Positions 6,862-15,068 of a stretch of 64,000 bases of DNA are shown here, piece after piece. The DNA is from CADEED01 sp043747875 (GTDB lineage: Bacteria > Pseudomonadota > Gammaproteobacteria > Steroidobacterales > Steroidobacteraceae), in contig JAYTOI010000173.1 of NCBI GenBank assembly GCA_043747875.1, positions 1 to 64,000 on the forward strand, given 5' to 3'. The notes below the pieces were generated by a model, which had not been told where the DNA came from, searched no databases, and saw only the letters and a program-made list of their open reading frames with translations. The number at the start of each line of letters is the position of its first letter. The first letter of the stretch is position 1. Made by a program: the position numbers and the translations under genes.

Positions 6862-8451
6862 TCAGGGAGCGGACATCATCAGCATCCCGGCGATCTTGCC
6901 GTTCGGAGCGAGCGTGAGCCGGTACATGAACCGCGCGTTCTCGAACTGGACGTCGTATCCATCCCAACCCTGGCTGCCGACTTCCTTGAAGGTGATCGAC
7001 TTCAAGGCCCCGAACTGCTTCGACATCGCGAGAATCGCGGTCTCCTGCTGGCGCGTGACTTCGGCGAGCATCGGCTCCATGTTCTCGTAGTCCATCCTGC
7101 CCGCGAGTGTCGCTTCGATCGAGCGGCGCAACGCGGCTGCGGTGCCCGGCTGCGGAGTCTGCGCGGCGATGCGCGCATCGAGCGCGGCCTGCGCCTGCGC
7201 GACCTCGCCGGGGTTCGACCGCGCGAGCGGCACGTCCTTGCCGTATTGATGCAGCGTCGCGGTGCCACTGCCGTCGTTCGCGAAGGCGAGCTGCGCGTCC
7301 ACGACCTTCCAGAAGAAGTGGTCCTCGCTCTCGGGGAAGATCTCGAACTCCGGCTGGCCCGTGAGCTTCGCCAGCAGCGAGCCGCCGTTGCGCCGCACCT
7401 CGATGAACATGTTGTCGGTGAGCTTGTACGCCCCTACGTACCGATCGAGCGTCGCCGCGGGTAGTTTGATGGCGACACGCTCGGTCGACTTCTTCGCTTC
7501 GGCCGTGGCCGGCGCTGCGTCGGCAGATGCATTGGGCGGGCTCACCTGCGCCGCGAGCGCGGTGAGGGCGATGGACGCTCCGGCGAGCCCGGCGATGCCG
7601 AGCCGACGCCATTTGACGGGTTTGCTGATCATGATGCGGATCCTCTCTTCCAGGAACGATTTGGATTCGGACATCGCCGCGACCGCGCCGATGTATGCAG
7701 ATTGACGCTCGCCGACGCTGATGAGCGTCTCGCCGTAATGGGCGACGTCGATGCCGCCCTTGAGTACGCGCGCGTCGCAATCGACTTCGATCGCGCAGCG
7801 CAGCCGACGCAACTGCCACCACAACGGCAGATTCCACGGCATGAACACCAGCAGCGCGAGCGCGAACGTGAAGAGCTGCGGATCGCGCGCGTCGAGATGC
7901 GACTGCTCGTGTGCGATGACCGCCGACTGGTGCGAGGGCAGGGCCATCGTCACCCACTGCGGCACGACGATGCGCGGACGCAGCAGGCCGGCGACCGCCG
8001 GGCCGATGTCCTCGGTGACGTACACGTCGCGCCCGGCGAGCGTACCGCGGCGCCAGCGACGCGTGCGCGCGAGCAGATAGGCGCCGCTGGCGACCAGCGC
8101 GAGCAGCATCGCCGCGGATGCCGCGCGCCACAGCAGCGTCAGCAGACCGTCGAAATCGCGCCAGCCGGCCGGCTCGGCCGCGCTGCCCGAGATCCACATG
8201 ACCGGCGACAGCACCTGCGTCGTGGCATCGCGCAGCGCCACGGCCTGCTGCGCGACCGCCGGCGACAACACATTAGGCAACTGCACCGACACCGAGGCGA
8301 TGACGGTGGGGATCGCGAGCGAGGCGATCAGGGCGGTGATCCAGATCCAGCGTGTGCCGCTGCGCTTGAGACGGGCCGCGCGCTCCGCGACGTACGCGCC
8401 GAGCGACAGCAGCAGCGTCACCATGATCACATAGAGCATCCAGGCGAGCAT
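6862..8451 (-). CDS. BlaR1/MecR1-type M56 membrane metallopeptidase with a DUF3471-like C-terminal sensor
   Basis: A 529-residue membrane protein. The N-terminal half has several transmembrane helices around an M56 peptidase domain; the zinc motif is H181-E-Q-S-H185 in VIAHEQSHLDARD. In BlaR1/MecR1 this domain cleaves or inactivates the BlaI repressor after signal binding. The C-terminal half is not the usual penicillin-binding domain. It contains a segment (about residues 325-400: LDRYVGAYKLTDNMFIEV, FEIFPESEDHFFWK) resembling the DUF3471 domain that often follows serine hydrolases, then a second small domain ending in RFMYRLTLAPNGKIAG. It starts 1 bp after the blaI-like stop (TAG-G-ATG), so the two are coupled. 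The signal sensed is unknown. Confidence 0.85.
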   Translation of the reverse strand: MLAWMLYVIMVTLLLSLGAYVAERAARLKRSGTRWIWITALIASLAIPTVIASVSVQLPNVLSPAVAQQAVALRDATTQVLSPVMWISGSAAEPAGWRDFDGLLTLLWRAASAAMLLALVASGAYLLARTRRWRRGTLAGRDVYVTEDIGPAVAGLLRPRIVVPQWVTMALPSHQSAVIAHEQSHLDARDPQLFTFALALLVFMPWNLPLWWQLRRLRCAIEVDCDARVLKGGIDVAHYGETLISVGERQSAYIGAVAAMSESKSFLEERIRIMISKPVKWRRLGIAGLAGASIALTALAAQVSPPNASADAAPATAEAKKSTERVAIKLPAATLDRYVGAYKLTDNMFIEVRRNGGSLLAKLTGQPEFEIFPESEDHFFWKVVDAQLAFANDGSGTATLHQYGKDVPLARSNPGEVAQAQAALDARIAAQTPQPGTAAALRRSIEATLAGRMDYENMEPMLAEVTRQQETAILAMSKQFGALKSITFKEVGSQGWDGYDVQFENARFMYRLTLAPNGKIAGMLMMSAP

Positions 8452-8452
8452 C

Positions 8453-8842
8453 CTACTTCTCCTTCTTGGAAGACGGCTTGGCGCTCTCGGCTAACAACTC
8501 GCGCATGCGTTTGATCTGCCCCGACGAGAGCTTGCGGTCGGACACCAGGTGCGTGAACAGCAGCTCCGAGGAGCCCTTGAACAGCTTGCCCGTGAGGTGC
8601 TGCAACGCGCTCTTGCGCGCGGCGTCCTCCTCCACGGCCGCGAAGTAGCGGTGCACACGGCCCTCTTCTTCGTGCTTCACGTAGCCCTTGGTCTCGAGCG
8701 TGCGCAGGATCGTGAGCACGGTGGTGTAGGCCAGCTCATCGGACAGCTGGTCCTTCACTTCGGTGACCACGGACGGGCCGCGATCCCACAGCACCCGCAT
8801 GACGTCGGCTTCGCGGTCGGTGAGATGGATCTCGTCGTTCAT
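8453..8842 (-). CDS. BlaI/MecI/CopY-family transcriptional repressor
   Basis: A 129-residue winged-helix repressor. The N-terminal DNA-binding domain is clear: LTDREADVMRVLWDRGPSVVTEV, then AYTTVLTILRTLETKGYVKHEEEGR. The C-terminal dimerisation part is shorter (LQHLTGKLFKGSSELLFTHL). The start at 8842 is chosen because GGGGGAAAA precedes it and it overlaps the stop of the upstream hydrolase in an ATGA arrangement; an in-frame ATG at 8863 lies inside that gene. Its likely operators are the two palindromes at 10338-10357 and 10384-10397 upstream of the hydrolase, so the operon would be self-repressed and released by the BlaR-like protease encoded next. These links are inferred from family knowledge and position. 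Confidence 0.92.
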   Translation of the reverse strand: MNDEIHLTDREADVMRVLWDRGPSVVTEVKDQLSDELAYTTVLTILRTLETKGYVKHEEEGRVHRYFAAVEEDAARKSALQHLTGKLFKGSSELLFTHLVSDRKLSSGQIKRMRELLAESAKPSSKKEK

Positions 8843-10329
8843 TTCGTTTTCCCCCTGATCCATTTCGCGACGGCAGCCAGGACCTCGGGCGACATCGTTT
8901 CGGTGATCGAGCCATATTCGCCAGGCGCGCCAGTTTTCGCGTGCTGAAACAGGTGATTCAATCCGCCGAAAGTCTGGAACGTGACGTCGCGATTGCCCGC
9001 CGCGTCGAACGCAGCCTTCATGCCGGCGATGTTCGGCACGGGCGCGACCTGCGTGTCCTTGCTGCCGAACAACGCGAGCACCGGCACATGGATGTTGCGC
9101 AGCTCCTTGCCGGCGTCGTAACCCAGCAGCTCCACGAACCAGGGAGTCATGAGCATGCTCACCCGCATCTCGATGCCGCGTTCGTCGAGCCCCATGGCCT
9201 TCTTGAGGCTGTCCGGATATCGCATCAGGCTGGCATTCATCCTGGCGCGTACGAAGGTCGCGGTATCCGCGTCGAGCTTCTTTTCACCGAGGCGCGTGAA
9301 GATGGCTTCGGTGTCGGCGATGTCCTCGGCGCTCATCTGGTAGTCGATGCCACTCGCCTCGATGATGTCGACCGACTGCTGGAACAGCAGGTCTTTGACC
9401 GGCACGCCGACACCCGCCAGAAACACCACGAAGTCGACGTCCTTCTCGTCTTTCGCGATGTATGGCGCGTATACGCTGCCTTCGCTATGGCCGAGCAGCC
9501 CTACGTGCTTCTGGTCGATCTCGGCGCGCGTCTTCAGGTATCGAAATGCCGCGCGTCCGTCCGCGGCGAAATCGAAATGGGTCGCAGCGCCGTAGTTGCC
9601 GGTGGACTTGCCGATGCCGCGATCGTCGTAGCGCAACACCGCGATGCCCGCGCGCGTCAGGTGATCGGCCAGCACGAGGAATGGCTTGTGGCCTAACAAG
9701 GCTTCGTCGCGATCCTGCGGGCCCGAGCCGGTCATGAGCACCACTGCGGGAAACGGCCCCTTGCCTTTCGGCAGCGTGAGCGTGCCGGCGAGCAGCACGT
9801 CCTTGCCGCTCGGAAACGTGACCTCCTCTGCGAGATACGGATACGGCTTCTTCGGCTCCTGGGGGCGATCGAGCGCGAACGGCTTCGCCTGCCGTGTGAA
9901 TGTCAGCGGGATCGTGCCACCGCCCTGCGACCAGGTCCCGACGAGCCCGGAGCCGTCGGCGGAATATTTGCCTTCGAACTTACCCGCGATCGCCGCGCAC
10001 TCGAACGTCACGCCTTCGGCCGTCGCGACGATCGACGACACCGGGATCTTGGCGTTCTGGTCGATGCTGTCGAGGATCGCCGTGGACTTGCCGTCCTTTT
10101 CCGTGACCTCGAGACCGAGGCGCAGCGTGAACACATTGACCTGCAGCGTGCCGAACCAGTAGCCCGCGAAGCCCTTTCCCGGCACACCGGGGCTTTCGGT
10201 GGCCGACGCGGGCGCGGGCGCGGCGGGGGTCTGCGCTTCCGCTGCGACTGCACCGAGCAGCGCCCAGGCGAACCAGGCGGCGCGCCAGCGCTGCCGCGTG
10301 CGGGTTCCCGAGTTGGACGATGACTTCAT
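8839..10329 (-). CDS. Exported alpha/beta hydrolase, first gene of the BlaI/BlaR-like operon
   Basis: A 496-residue protein with a signal peptide (basic start, then RAAWFAWALLGAVAAEAQ). A beta-rich N-terminal domain (about residues 50-145, GYWFGTLQVNVFTLRLGLEV) is followed by an alpha/beta hydrolase domain. The nucleophile elbow is GLLGHSEGS (Ser of G-H-S-E-G), the oxyanion region is VVLMTGSGPQDRDE, an acid is likely in ALFGSKDTQV, and the catalytic His is in GGLNHLFQHA. This resembles periplasmic acyl-esterase/peptidase-like proteins with the G-H-S-E-G signature. The substrate is unknown. As the first gene behind the palindromic operators it is the probable regulated effector of the BlaI-type switch. 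Its stop overlaps the repressor start (ATGA). Confidence 0.87.
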   Translation of the reverse strand: MKSSSNSGTRTRQRWRAAWFAWALLGAVAAEAQTPAAPAPASATESPGVPGKGFAGYWFGTLQVNVFTLRLGLEVTEKDGKSTAILDSIDQNAKIPVSSIVATAEGVTFECAAIAGKFEGKYSADGSGLVGTWSQGGGTIPLTFTRQAKPFALDRPQEPKKPYPYLAEEVTFPSGKDVLLAGTLTLPKGKGPFPAVVLMTGSGPQDRDEALLGHKPFLVLADHLTRAGIAVLRYDDRGIGKSTGNYGAATHFDFAADGRAAFRYLKTRAEIDQKHVGLLGHSEGSVYAPYIAKDEKDVDFVVFLAGVGVPVKDLLFQQSVDIIEASGIDYQMSAEDIADTEAIFTRLGEKKLDADTATFVRARMNASLMRYPDSLKKAMGLDERGIEMRVSMLMTPWFVELLGYDAGKELRNIHVPVLALFGSKDTQVAPVPNIAGMKAAFDAAGNRDVTFQTFGGLNHLFQHAKTGAPGEYGSITETMSPEVLAAVAKWIRGKTK

Positions 10330-10337
10330 GACGCCTC

Positions 10338-10357
10338 ACTACTAGATATCTAGTAGT
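10338..10357. promoter_or_regulatory. BlaI-like operator 1, a perfect 20-bp palindrome
   Basis: ACTACTAGAT/ATCTAGTAGT is a perfect 20-bp inverted repeat 9 bp upstream of the hydrolase ATG. Its core TACTAGATATCTAGTA resembles BlaI/MecI boxes (TACTACA-TGTAGTA type). It overlaps the predicted -10 region and start point, as expected for a repressor site. Confidence 0.8.
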
Positions 10358-10384
10358 AAAACCGGGCGGGCCACGGCTTGTCAA
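10355..10384 (-). promoter_or_regulatory. Sigma-70-type promoter of the hydrolase-blaI-blaR operon
   Basis: On the minus strand TTGACA (10384-10379, perfect -35) is separated by 18 bp from TTTACT (10360-10355, 4 of 6 matches to -10). The pair lies between and overlapping the two palindromic operators, giving a repressor-controlled promoter architecture. It leaves a leader of roughly 20 nt. Confidence 0.65.
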
Positions 10385-10397
10385 CTATATATCTAGT
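10384..10397. promoter_or_regulatory. BlaI-like operator 2, imperfect copy
   Basis: ACTATATATCTAGT matches the core of operator 1 at 13 of 14 positions. The two centres are 43 bp apart, about four helical turns, so dimers bound at both would lie on the same face. It abuts the predicted -35 hexamer. Confidence 0.7.
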
Positions 10398-10423
10398 AAT
10401 GAACCGGCCCCGATATCCGGGGC

Positions 10424-11381
10424 TCAGGGGCGCGGCGCACGCGGCATGGTTTCCTCGAAGTCGGGGTTCATCAATTCGCTCGCAAACGTGGTGGCGTCCG
10501 ACGGTTCGTTCGAATGCTGCCAAATGGAGGGCGGGGAAGTGAGCGGAATCGTCCTGCCGACGATCGCGAGCTCCACGTCATCGATCCACACGGCGCCCGT
10601 GTACTGCATGCCGACGCCGAGCACGATGATGTTGGCGGATTCGGGAATGTCTATGACGACCAAGTGACGCGTCCAGGGCGTCGTGCCGGTGATAGGGCCG
10701 ACGCCCACTGGCGGGTACATGTTGTAGAACGCGACCAGGCGCCCGCTGGCGCTTTCCGCACGCAGCAGGATGTGTGCGCCGGAGTCGATGTCGCGCGTTC
10801 GCATCTGCAGCGAATACTCCACGCGCTTGCCTTTGAATGCCGCGGCGGAGATCGTCTGGCAGATTCCGGGAGGCGACCGTCGATCACGCGGATTCGGCAC
10901 GACCGAGGCGAGCGAGGCACTGAATGCGCCGCTCCACACCACGGCGTCGTCGCTCGCGAAGCGGTAGTCACCTGCCGGTGATGTTGCGCGTTGAAAGCAC
11001 TTGGACCAGTGAAGCGGCACGCGGTCTTCTTCGGGTGGTTTCGCGGCCGCGGGCCTGGCGCTCGCCGCAAGACCGGCGACCGGCGACCGGCGCTGCGGCG
11101 GCGGTGCGCACGCGCATGTCGCTCGAGACCGGCGGTTGCGCTGCTGGTACGGACACCGACAGATCCGGACCAGACGGTTCCACGACGGGTAGTTTGGCGG
11201 TGAGTCGCACATGCGGCGTGCCGATGGCCTGGCGGTCGGTGCCCGATTCACGCGCCGCGTCCGCGGCGGCAATGTCCGGGGTGAAGGTCGGCGCAACCTG
11301 CGTGGACGCACGCCACGCCCACCACGCGGCTCCGATGATCAGCAGCGCGATCGCTGCCGCCACCAGACGCCGGCGACGCAT
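10424..11381 (-). pseudogene. Membrane-anchored jelly-roll-like protein, frameshifted by a 7-bp repeat
   Basis: The N-terminal part (from ATG 11381) encodes RRRRLVAAAIALLIIGAAWWAW, a single transmembrane anchor, then a Pro/Ala linker. The rest of the protein, a beta-rich domain (KRVEYSLQMRTRDIDSGAHI, TGAVWIDDVELAIVG) ending at 10424, is in another frame. The shift falls in three tandem copies of GACCGGC at 11071-11091. Removing one 7-bp copy joins the frames exactly and reads APVAG-LAASARPAAAKPP, giving an intact 316-residue protein. So this is a recently broken gene, a sequencing error, or a phase-variable gene. It starts 4 bp after ilvH, so it is probably co-transcribed. The C-terminal domain resembles carbohydrate-binding-like modules, but I assign no function. 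Confidence 0.75.
11071..11091 (+). repeat. Three tandem copies of the heptamer GACCGGC
   Basis: Exact 3 x 7-bp tandem repeat within the linker of the minus-strand anchored protein. Because 7 is not a multiple of 3, gain or loss of one copy switches the downstream domain out of or into frame. Two copies restore the reading frame. Confidence 0.9.
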
Positions 11382-11385
11382 CGAG

Positions 11386-11886
11386 CTACCTGACTACGTG
11401 CAGCGCGCGTGCGTTGCGCCCGACGGCCAGCGCGCCCGAGCGTACGACTTCGATCAACTCAGTCCGCTCGCCCAGATCGCCGACGAACTGGTTCACTTCC
11501 GCCTCGGAAGCCGTGAGCTCCACCACGAAGCCCTCGGGGGACGGCTCGAGCACGCGGCCGCCCGCGCGCACCACGTAGCCGCGCACGGAGTCGACGAGTT
11601 GCGGCTCGACGCGCAGCTTGAGCACCACGAGCTCGCGCTCGATGTGCTCGCCGCGCGTCAGGTCTTCCACCGCGACTACGTCGATCAGTTTGTTCAGCTG
11701 GTTCACGATCTGCAGGATGACTCCGTCGGCTCCCTTGGTAACCAACGTGACGCGCGATACCAAAGGATCGTCCGTGGCCGCCACGGACAGAGACTCGATG
11801 TTGTACCCGCGGGTGGAGAACAGGCCGGTGACGCGGGTCAGAGCGCCCGCCTCGTTCTGCAGGTGAATGGCGATGATATGACGCAT
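11386..11886 (-). CDS. ilvH: Acetolactate synthase small (regulatory) subunit
   Basis: Regulatory subunit of acetohydroxyacid synthase; it binds valine and activates the large subunit in isoleucine, leucine and valine synthesis. The 166-residue product begins MRHIIAIHLQNEAGALTR, the canonical IlvH start, with an N-terminal ACT domain (FSTRGYNIESLSVAATDD) and the C-terminal domain (ELVVLKLRVEPQ ... GFVVELTASEAEVNQF). In-frame ATGs at 11928 and 11961 would add a low-complexity extension and are less likely. Unlike most bacteria, where ilvH directly follows the large-subunit gene, here it points away from ilvI, with 112 bp between the starts. The frameshifted anchored protein follows it by 4 bp. 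Confidence 0.93.
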   Translation of the reverse strand: MRHIIAIHLQNEAGALTRVTGLFSTRGYNIESLSVAATDDPLVSRVTLVTKGADGVILQIVNQLNKLIDVVAVEDLTRGEHIERELVVLKLRVEPQLVDSVRGYVVRAGGRVLEPSPEGFVVELTASEAEVNQFVGDLGERTELIEVVRSGALAVGRNARALHVVR

Positions 11887-11998
11887 GGTCTCTGCACTCT
11901 TTCCGGGGGCTTTGGACGGGGCGGACATGGCGGCCAGAATAGCGGTTTGCCCTCGATCCATTCAACGACAGGCAGCAAACTGCTAGGCTTCTGAAGCC

Positions 11999-13888
11999 AT
12001 GGCAAATACCCCCCCAAAAACAGAAAAAATCCGTGACTTGCCGTCGCCGGCGAAGCCGGTGAACCCCTCCATCCGCCATCCGCTCGCCGGCCAGAAGATG
12101 ACCGGCGCCGAGATGATCGTGCAGGTATTGGCGGACGAGGGCGTATCCACGATTTTCGGCTACTCGGGTGGCGCGATCCTGCCTACCTACGACGCCGTGT
12201 TCTGCTTCAACGAAGCGCGCAAGGCGAAGGGCGAGTCGCTGATGCCGCTCATCGTCCCGGCGAACGAGCAGGGCGCGGGCTTCATGGCGGCCGGTTATGC
12301 GCGCGCCAGTGGCCGCGTCGGCGTGGCCATCGTCACCTCGGGACCTGGTGCCACCAATACGGTGACTCCGATCCGCGATTCGATGGCCGACAGCATTCCC
12401 ATCGTCGTCATCTGCGGCCAGGTGCCCACCAGCGCCATCGGTACGGATGCATTCCAGGAAGCGCCGGTGCCGTCCATCATGGGCTCGGTCGCCAAGCACA
12501 TCTTCCTCGTCACCGACCCTGACAAACTCGAAGTCACCGTGCGGACCGCGTTCGAGATCGCGCGCACCGGCCGTCCGGGTCCGGTCGTCATCGACATCCC
12601 GAAGGACGTGCAGAACTGGTCGGGCGACTTCCAGGGCTCCGGCACGCTGCCGATGCCCGGCTACCGCAAGCGGCTCGAGGCTCTCACTACCGACATCATC
12701 GACGCGACCGAGGCCAATCACTTCTTCGAGATGCTGGGTGAATCTCAGCGACCACTCATCTACGCGGGCGGCGGCGTCATCAACGGCAACGCGGCAGACG
12801 AGCTGCGTGAGTTCGCCCGGGAGTTCGACATTCCCGTCGTCACCACCTTGATGGGCATCGGCGCCATCGACACGACGGATCCCCGCGCGATGCGCATGCT
12901 CGGCATGCATGGCGCGGCGTTCGCCAACTACGCCGTGGACGACTGCGATTTCCTCATCGCCATCGGCGCGCGCTTCGACGACCGTGTCGCGGGCAATCCC
13001 GCGAAATTTGCGCCGGGCGCGAAATACATCGCGCACTTCGACATCGACCGCGCGGAGATCAACAAGGTGAAGCGCGTGCAGTGGAGCCACGTCGGCCTGC
13101 TGCCCGAGGCACTGCGCACTCTGACTACCCACGGACAACGCGCGGGCTTCAAGCGCGACCGCTCGAAGTGGCTGGCCTACCTCGCGGACTTCAAGCAGAA
13201 GTACGCCATGAACTACGATCGCGAGAGTGCGCTGATCCAGCCGTACTACGTCATCGAAGAGATCAACCGCGTCACGCAGGGCCAGGCCATCATCTCCACG
13301 GGCGTCGGTCAGCATCAGATGTGGGCCGCGCAGTATTTCGACTTCCGCGATCCGCGGCTGTGGCTCACGTCGGGCTCGATGGGCACGATGGGCTTCGGCC
13401 TGCCGGCGGCCATCGGCGCGCAGTTCGCGCGGCGCGACAAACTGGTCATCGACATCGACGGCGACGCGTCCATCCGCATGAACATCGGCGAAATGGAGAC
13501 CGCGACCACCTACAACCTGCCGGTCAAGGTCGTCGTGCTCAACAACAACGGCGACGGCATGGTGAAGCAGTGGCAGAAGCTGTTCTTCAAAGGCCGGCTG
13601 TCGGCGTCCGAGAAGACGCTGCATACCAAGGATTTCATCAAGGCCGCGCAGGCCGACGGCTTCAAGTACGCGGTGCGGCTCGACAAGAAGGCCGACGTGC
13701 CAACCGTGATAGAGCAGTTCCTCGCGTTCAAGGGCGCGGCGTTCCTGGAAGTCATGATCGATCCGGACGCGGGCGTGTACCCGATGGTCGGCCCCGGCCA
13801 GCCCTACGAGGCCATGATCACGGGCGACTGGATTCCCTCGCGCAAGAAGGTGGACGTCAAGCCACCCGGCGCGAGCGAAATGTTCTAA
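11999..13888 (+). CDS. ilvI: Acetolactate synthase large (catalytic) subunit
   Basis: Thiamine-diphosphate enzyme making acetolactate from two pyruvates, or acetohydroxybutyrate from pyruvate and 2-ketobutyrate. At 629 residues it is longer than usual (about 570-590) because of a ~33-residue basic/Pro N-terminal extension before MTGAEMIVQVLADEGV. Family marks: the catalytic glutamate in VPANEQGAGFMAAGYARASG, the FAD region near GIGAIDTTDPRAMRMLG, the herbicide-site WQKLFF region and the ThDP motif IDGDASIRMN...VVLNNNGDG (about residues 483-517). gloA follows by 17 bp, then azlC and azlD, giving a plus-strand operon combining synthesis and export. ilvH is divergent, so balanced expression would depend on the shared 112-bp region. 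Confidence 0.95.
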   Translation: MANTPPKTEKIRDLPSPAKPVNPSIRHPLAGQKMTGAEMIVQVLADEGVSTIFGYSGGAILPTYDAVFCFNEARKAKGESLMPLIVPANEQGAGFMAAGYARASGRVGVAIVTSGPGATNTVTPIRDSMADSIPIVVICGQVPTSAIGTDAFQEAPVPSIMGSVAKHIFLVTDPDKLEVTVRTAFEIARTGRPGPVVIDIPKDVQNWSGDFQGSGTLPMPGYRKRLEALTTDIIDATEANHFFEMLGESQRPLIYAGGGVINGNAADELREFAREFDIPVVTTLMGIGAIDTTDPRAMRMLGMHGAAFANYAVDDCDFLIAIGARFDDRVAGNPAKFAPGAKYIAHFDIDRAEINKVKRVQWSHVGLLPEALRTLTTHGQRAGFKRDRSKWLAYLADFKQKYAMNYDRESALIQPYYVIEEINRVTQGQAIISTGVGQHQMWAAQYFDFRDPRLWLTSGSMGTMGFGLPAAIGAQFARRDKLVIDIDGDASIRMNIGEMETATTYNLPVKVVVLNNNGDGMVKQWQKLFFKGRLSASEKTLHTKDFIKAAQADGFKYAVRLDKKADVPTVIEQFLAFKGAAFLEVMIDPDAGVYPMVGPGQPYEAMITGDWIPSRKKVDVKPPGASEMF

Positions 13889-13905
13889 CTAGTCAGGTCG
13901 GGCCG

Positions 13906-14325
13906 ATGAAGTATCTGCATACCATGGTGCGCGTCACCGACGTCGATGCATCGCTGAAGTTCTACTGCGACGCGCTCGGGCTGGAAGTAATAAAACGCAA
14001 CGACTATCCACAGGGCAGGTTCAGCCTGATCTTCCTGGCCGCGCCCGGCGATGGCGCGGCCCAGGTGGAGCTCACGCACAACTGGGAGCCGGAGCAGTAC
14101 GGCGGTGGCCGCAATTTCGGGCACCTGGCCTACGCGGTCGACGACATCTACGCCACCTGCGAGCGTCTGCAGAAACACGGCGTGACCATCAACCGTCCGC
14201 CGCGCGACGGGCGCATGGCGTTCGTGCGCTCACCCGACCACATCTCGATCGAGCTGCTGCAGAAAGACGGCGCTTTGCCGCCGCGCGAGCCGTGGGCGTC
14301 GATGGCGAACTCCGGCAGTTGGTGA
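13906..14325 (+). CDS. gloA: Glyoxalase I / lactoylglutathione lyase family protein
   Basis: A 139-residue VOC-fold metalloenzyme that converts the methylglyoxal-glutathione hemithioacetal to S-lactoylglutathione. The four metal ligands line up with GloA as H5, E55, H73 and E116 (MKYLHTM; QVELTHNW; NFGHLAYAV; ISIELLQ). Other family marks are MVRVTDVDASLKFYCDALG and GRMAFVRSPDH. The length is standard. It follows ilvI by 17 bp, and its TGA overlaps a GTG that is the probable azlC start. Placement in a branched-chain amino acid operon is unusual and may be incidental. Confidence 0.93.
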   Translation: MKYLHTMVRVTDVDASLKFYCDALGLEVIKRNDYPQGRFSLIFLAAPGDGAAQVELTHNWEPEQYGGGRNFGHLAYAVDDIYATCERLQKHGVTINRPPRDGRMAFVRSPDHISIELLQKDGALPPREPWASMANSGSW

Positions 14326-15068
14326 GCGCTCCAGTCCTCGAACCAAACGTCGCCGGACGCCGGGCCGCCTTTCGCTCCGGACAGCGCGCCATTCTCCAGT
14401 CGTTGCCCGGCACCGCCGCGTGGGCGCTCATCAGCGGCGTGGCCATGGTCAAGGGCGGGTTGCCCGTGGGTTGGGCGATCGTCATGTCAATCGTCGTGTA
14501 CGCCGCATCGGCGCAGCTCGCCACGCTGCCGCTGATCATGGCCGGCGCGCCGCTGGTGGTGATCGTCGGCACCGGCCTCATCACCAATCTACGCTTCGTG
14601 ATCTACAGCGCGGCTCTGCGGCCGTACTTCCTCGCCGAGCCGTGGCGCAAACGCGCGGCACTCGGATTCTTCATGACCGATTTCACTTTCATGCTGTTCA
14701 TGCGCGCAGCGCAGGACGGTAGTTTGCCCGCCGCGCATCGCGACGCGTGGTTCGCCGGCGCCTGCGCGACGAACTACCTCACGTGGCAGCTCTGCGCCGT
14801 CACCGGCATCGTCGCCGCGAGCTTCGTGCCCACGCACTGGGGCCTCGAGTTCACCGGCACGCTGGCGCTGCTCGCGCTCGTGGGGCCCGCGCTCGTCTCC
14901 CGGCCGCCCATCGTCGGGGCGCTGGTCGCCGCGGCGGTGGCGCTGCTGACGTACGGCCTGCCGTTCAGGCTGGGCCTGTTCTGCGGAGCGCTCGCGGGCA
15001 TTGCCGCAGCCACGCTGGCCGACGTCTGGCGCCCGCGGGGCCCAATTGCCGCGGAGGCCGCGCGATGA
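14322..15068 (+). CDS. azlC: AzlC-family branched-chain amino acid exporter, large subunit
   Basis: Inner-membrane permease that works with AzlD to export branched-chain amino acids. The 248-residue product has several hydrophobic segments and AzlC marks: FRSGQRAILQSLPGTAAWALISGVAM, VYAASAQLATLPLIMAGAP, then NLRFVIYSAALRPYF and FFMTDFTFMLFM. The start is taken at GTG 14322 because it overlaps the gloA TGA (GTGA); an upstream in-frame GTG at 14292 would add 10 residues inside gloA. The 3' end overlaps azlD by 4 bp (ATGA). Context behind ilvI makes BCAA export the natural reading. Confidence 0.92.
   Translation: MSAPVLEPNVAGRRAAFRSGQRAILQSLPGTAAWALISGVAMVKGGLPVGWAIVMSIVVYAASAQLATLPLIMAGAPLVVIVGTGLITNLRFVIYSAALRPYFLAEPWRKRAALGFFMTDFTFMLFMRAAQDGSLPAAHRDAWFAGACATNYLTWQLCAVTGIVAASFVPTHWGLEFTGTLALLALVGPALVSRPPIVGALVAAAVALLTYGLPFRLGLFCGALAGIAAATLADVWRPRGPIAAEAAR

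Noticed and set aside
6380..8197. 605-codon frame on the minus strand in another frame of the BlaR-like gene
   Set aside because: Arg/His/Ala-rich text with no motifs; the BlaR-like frame contains HExxH and membrane helices and fits the repressor gene start.
11459..13624. 721-codon open frame opposite ilvI
   Set aside because: Shadow of the well-defined IlvI gene; composition rich in Arg, His and Asp, no start signal.
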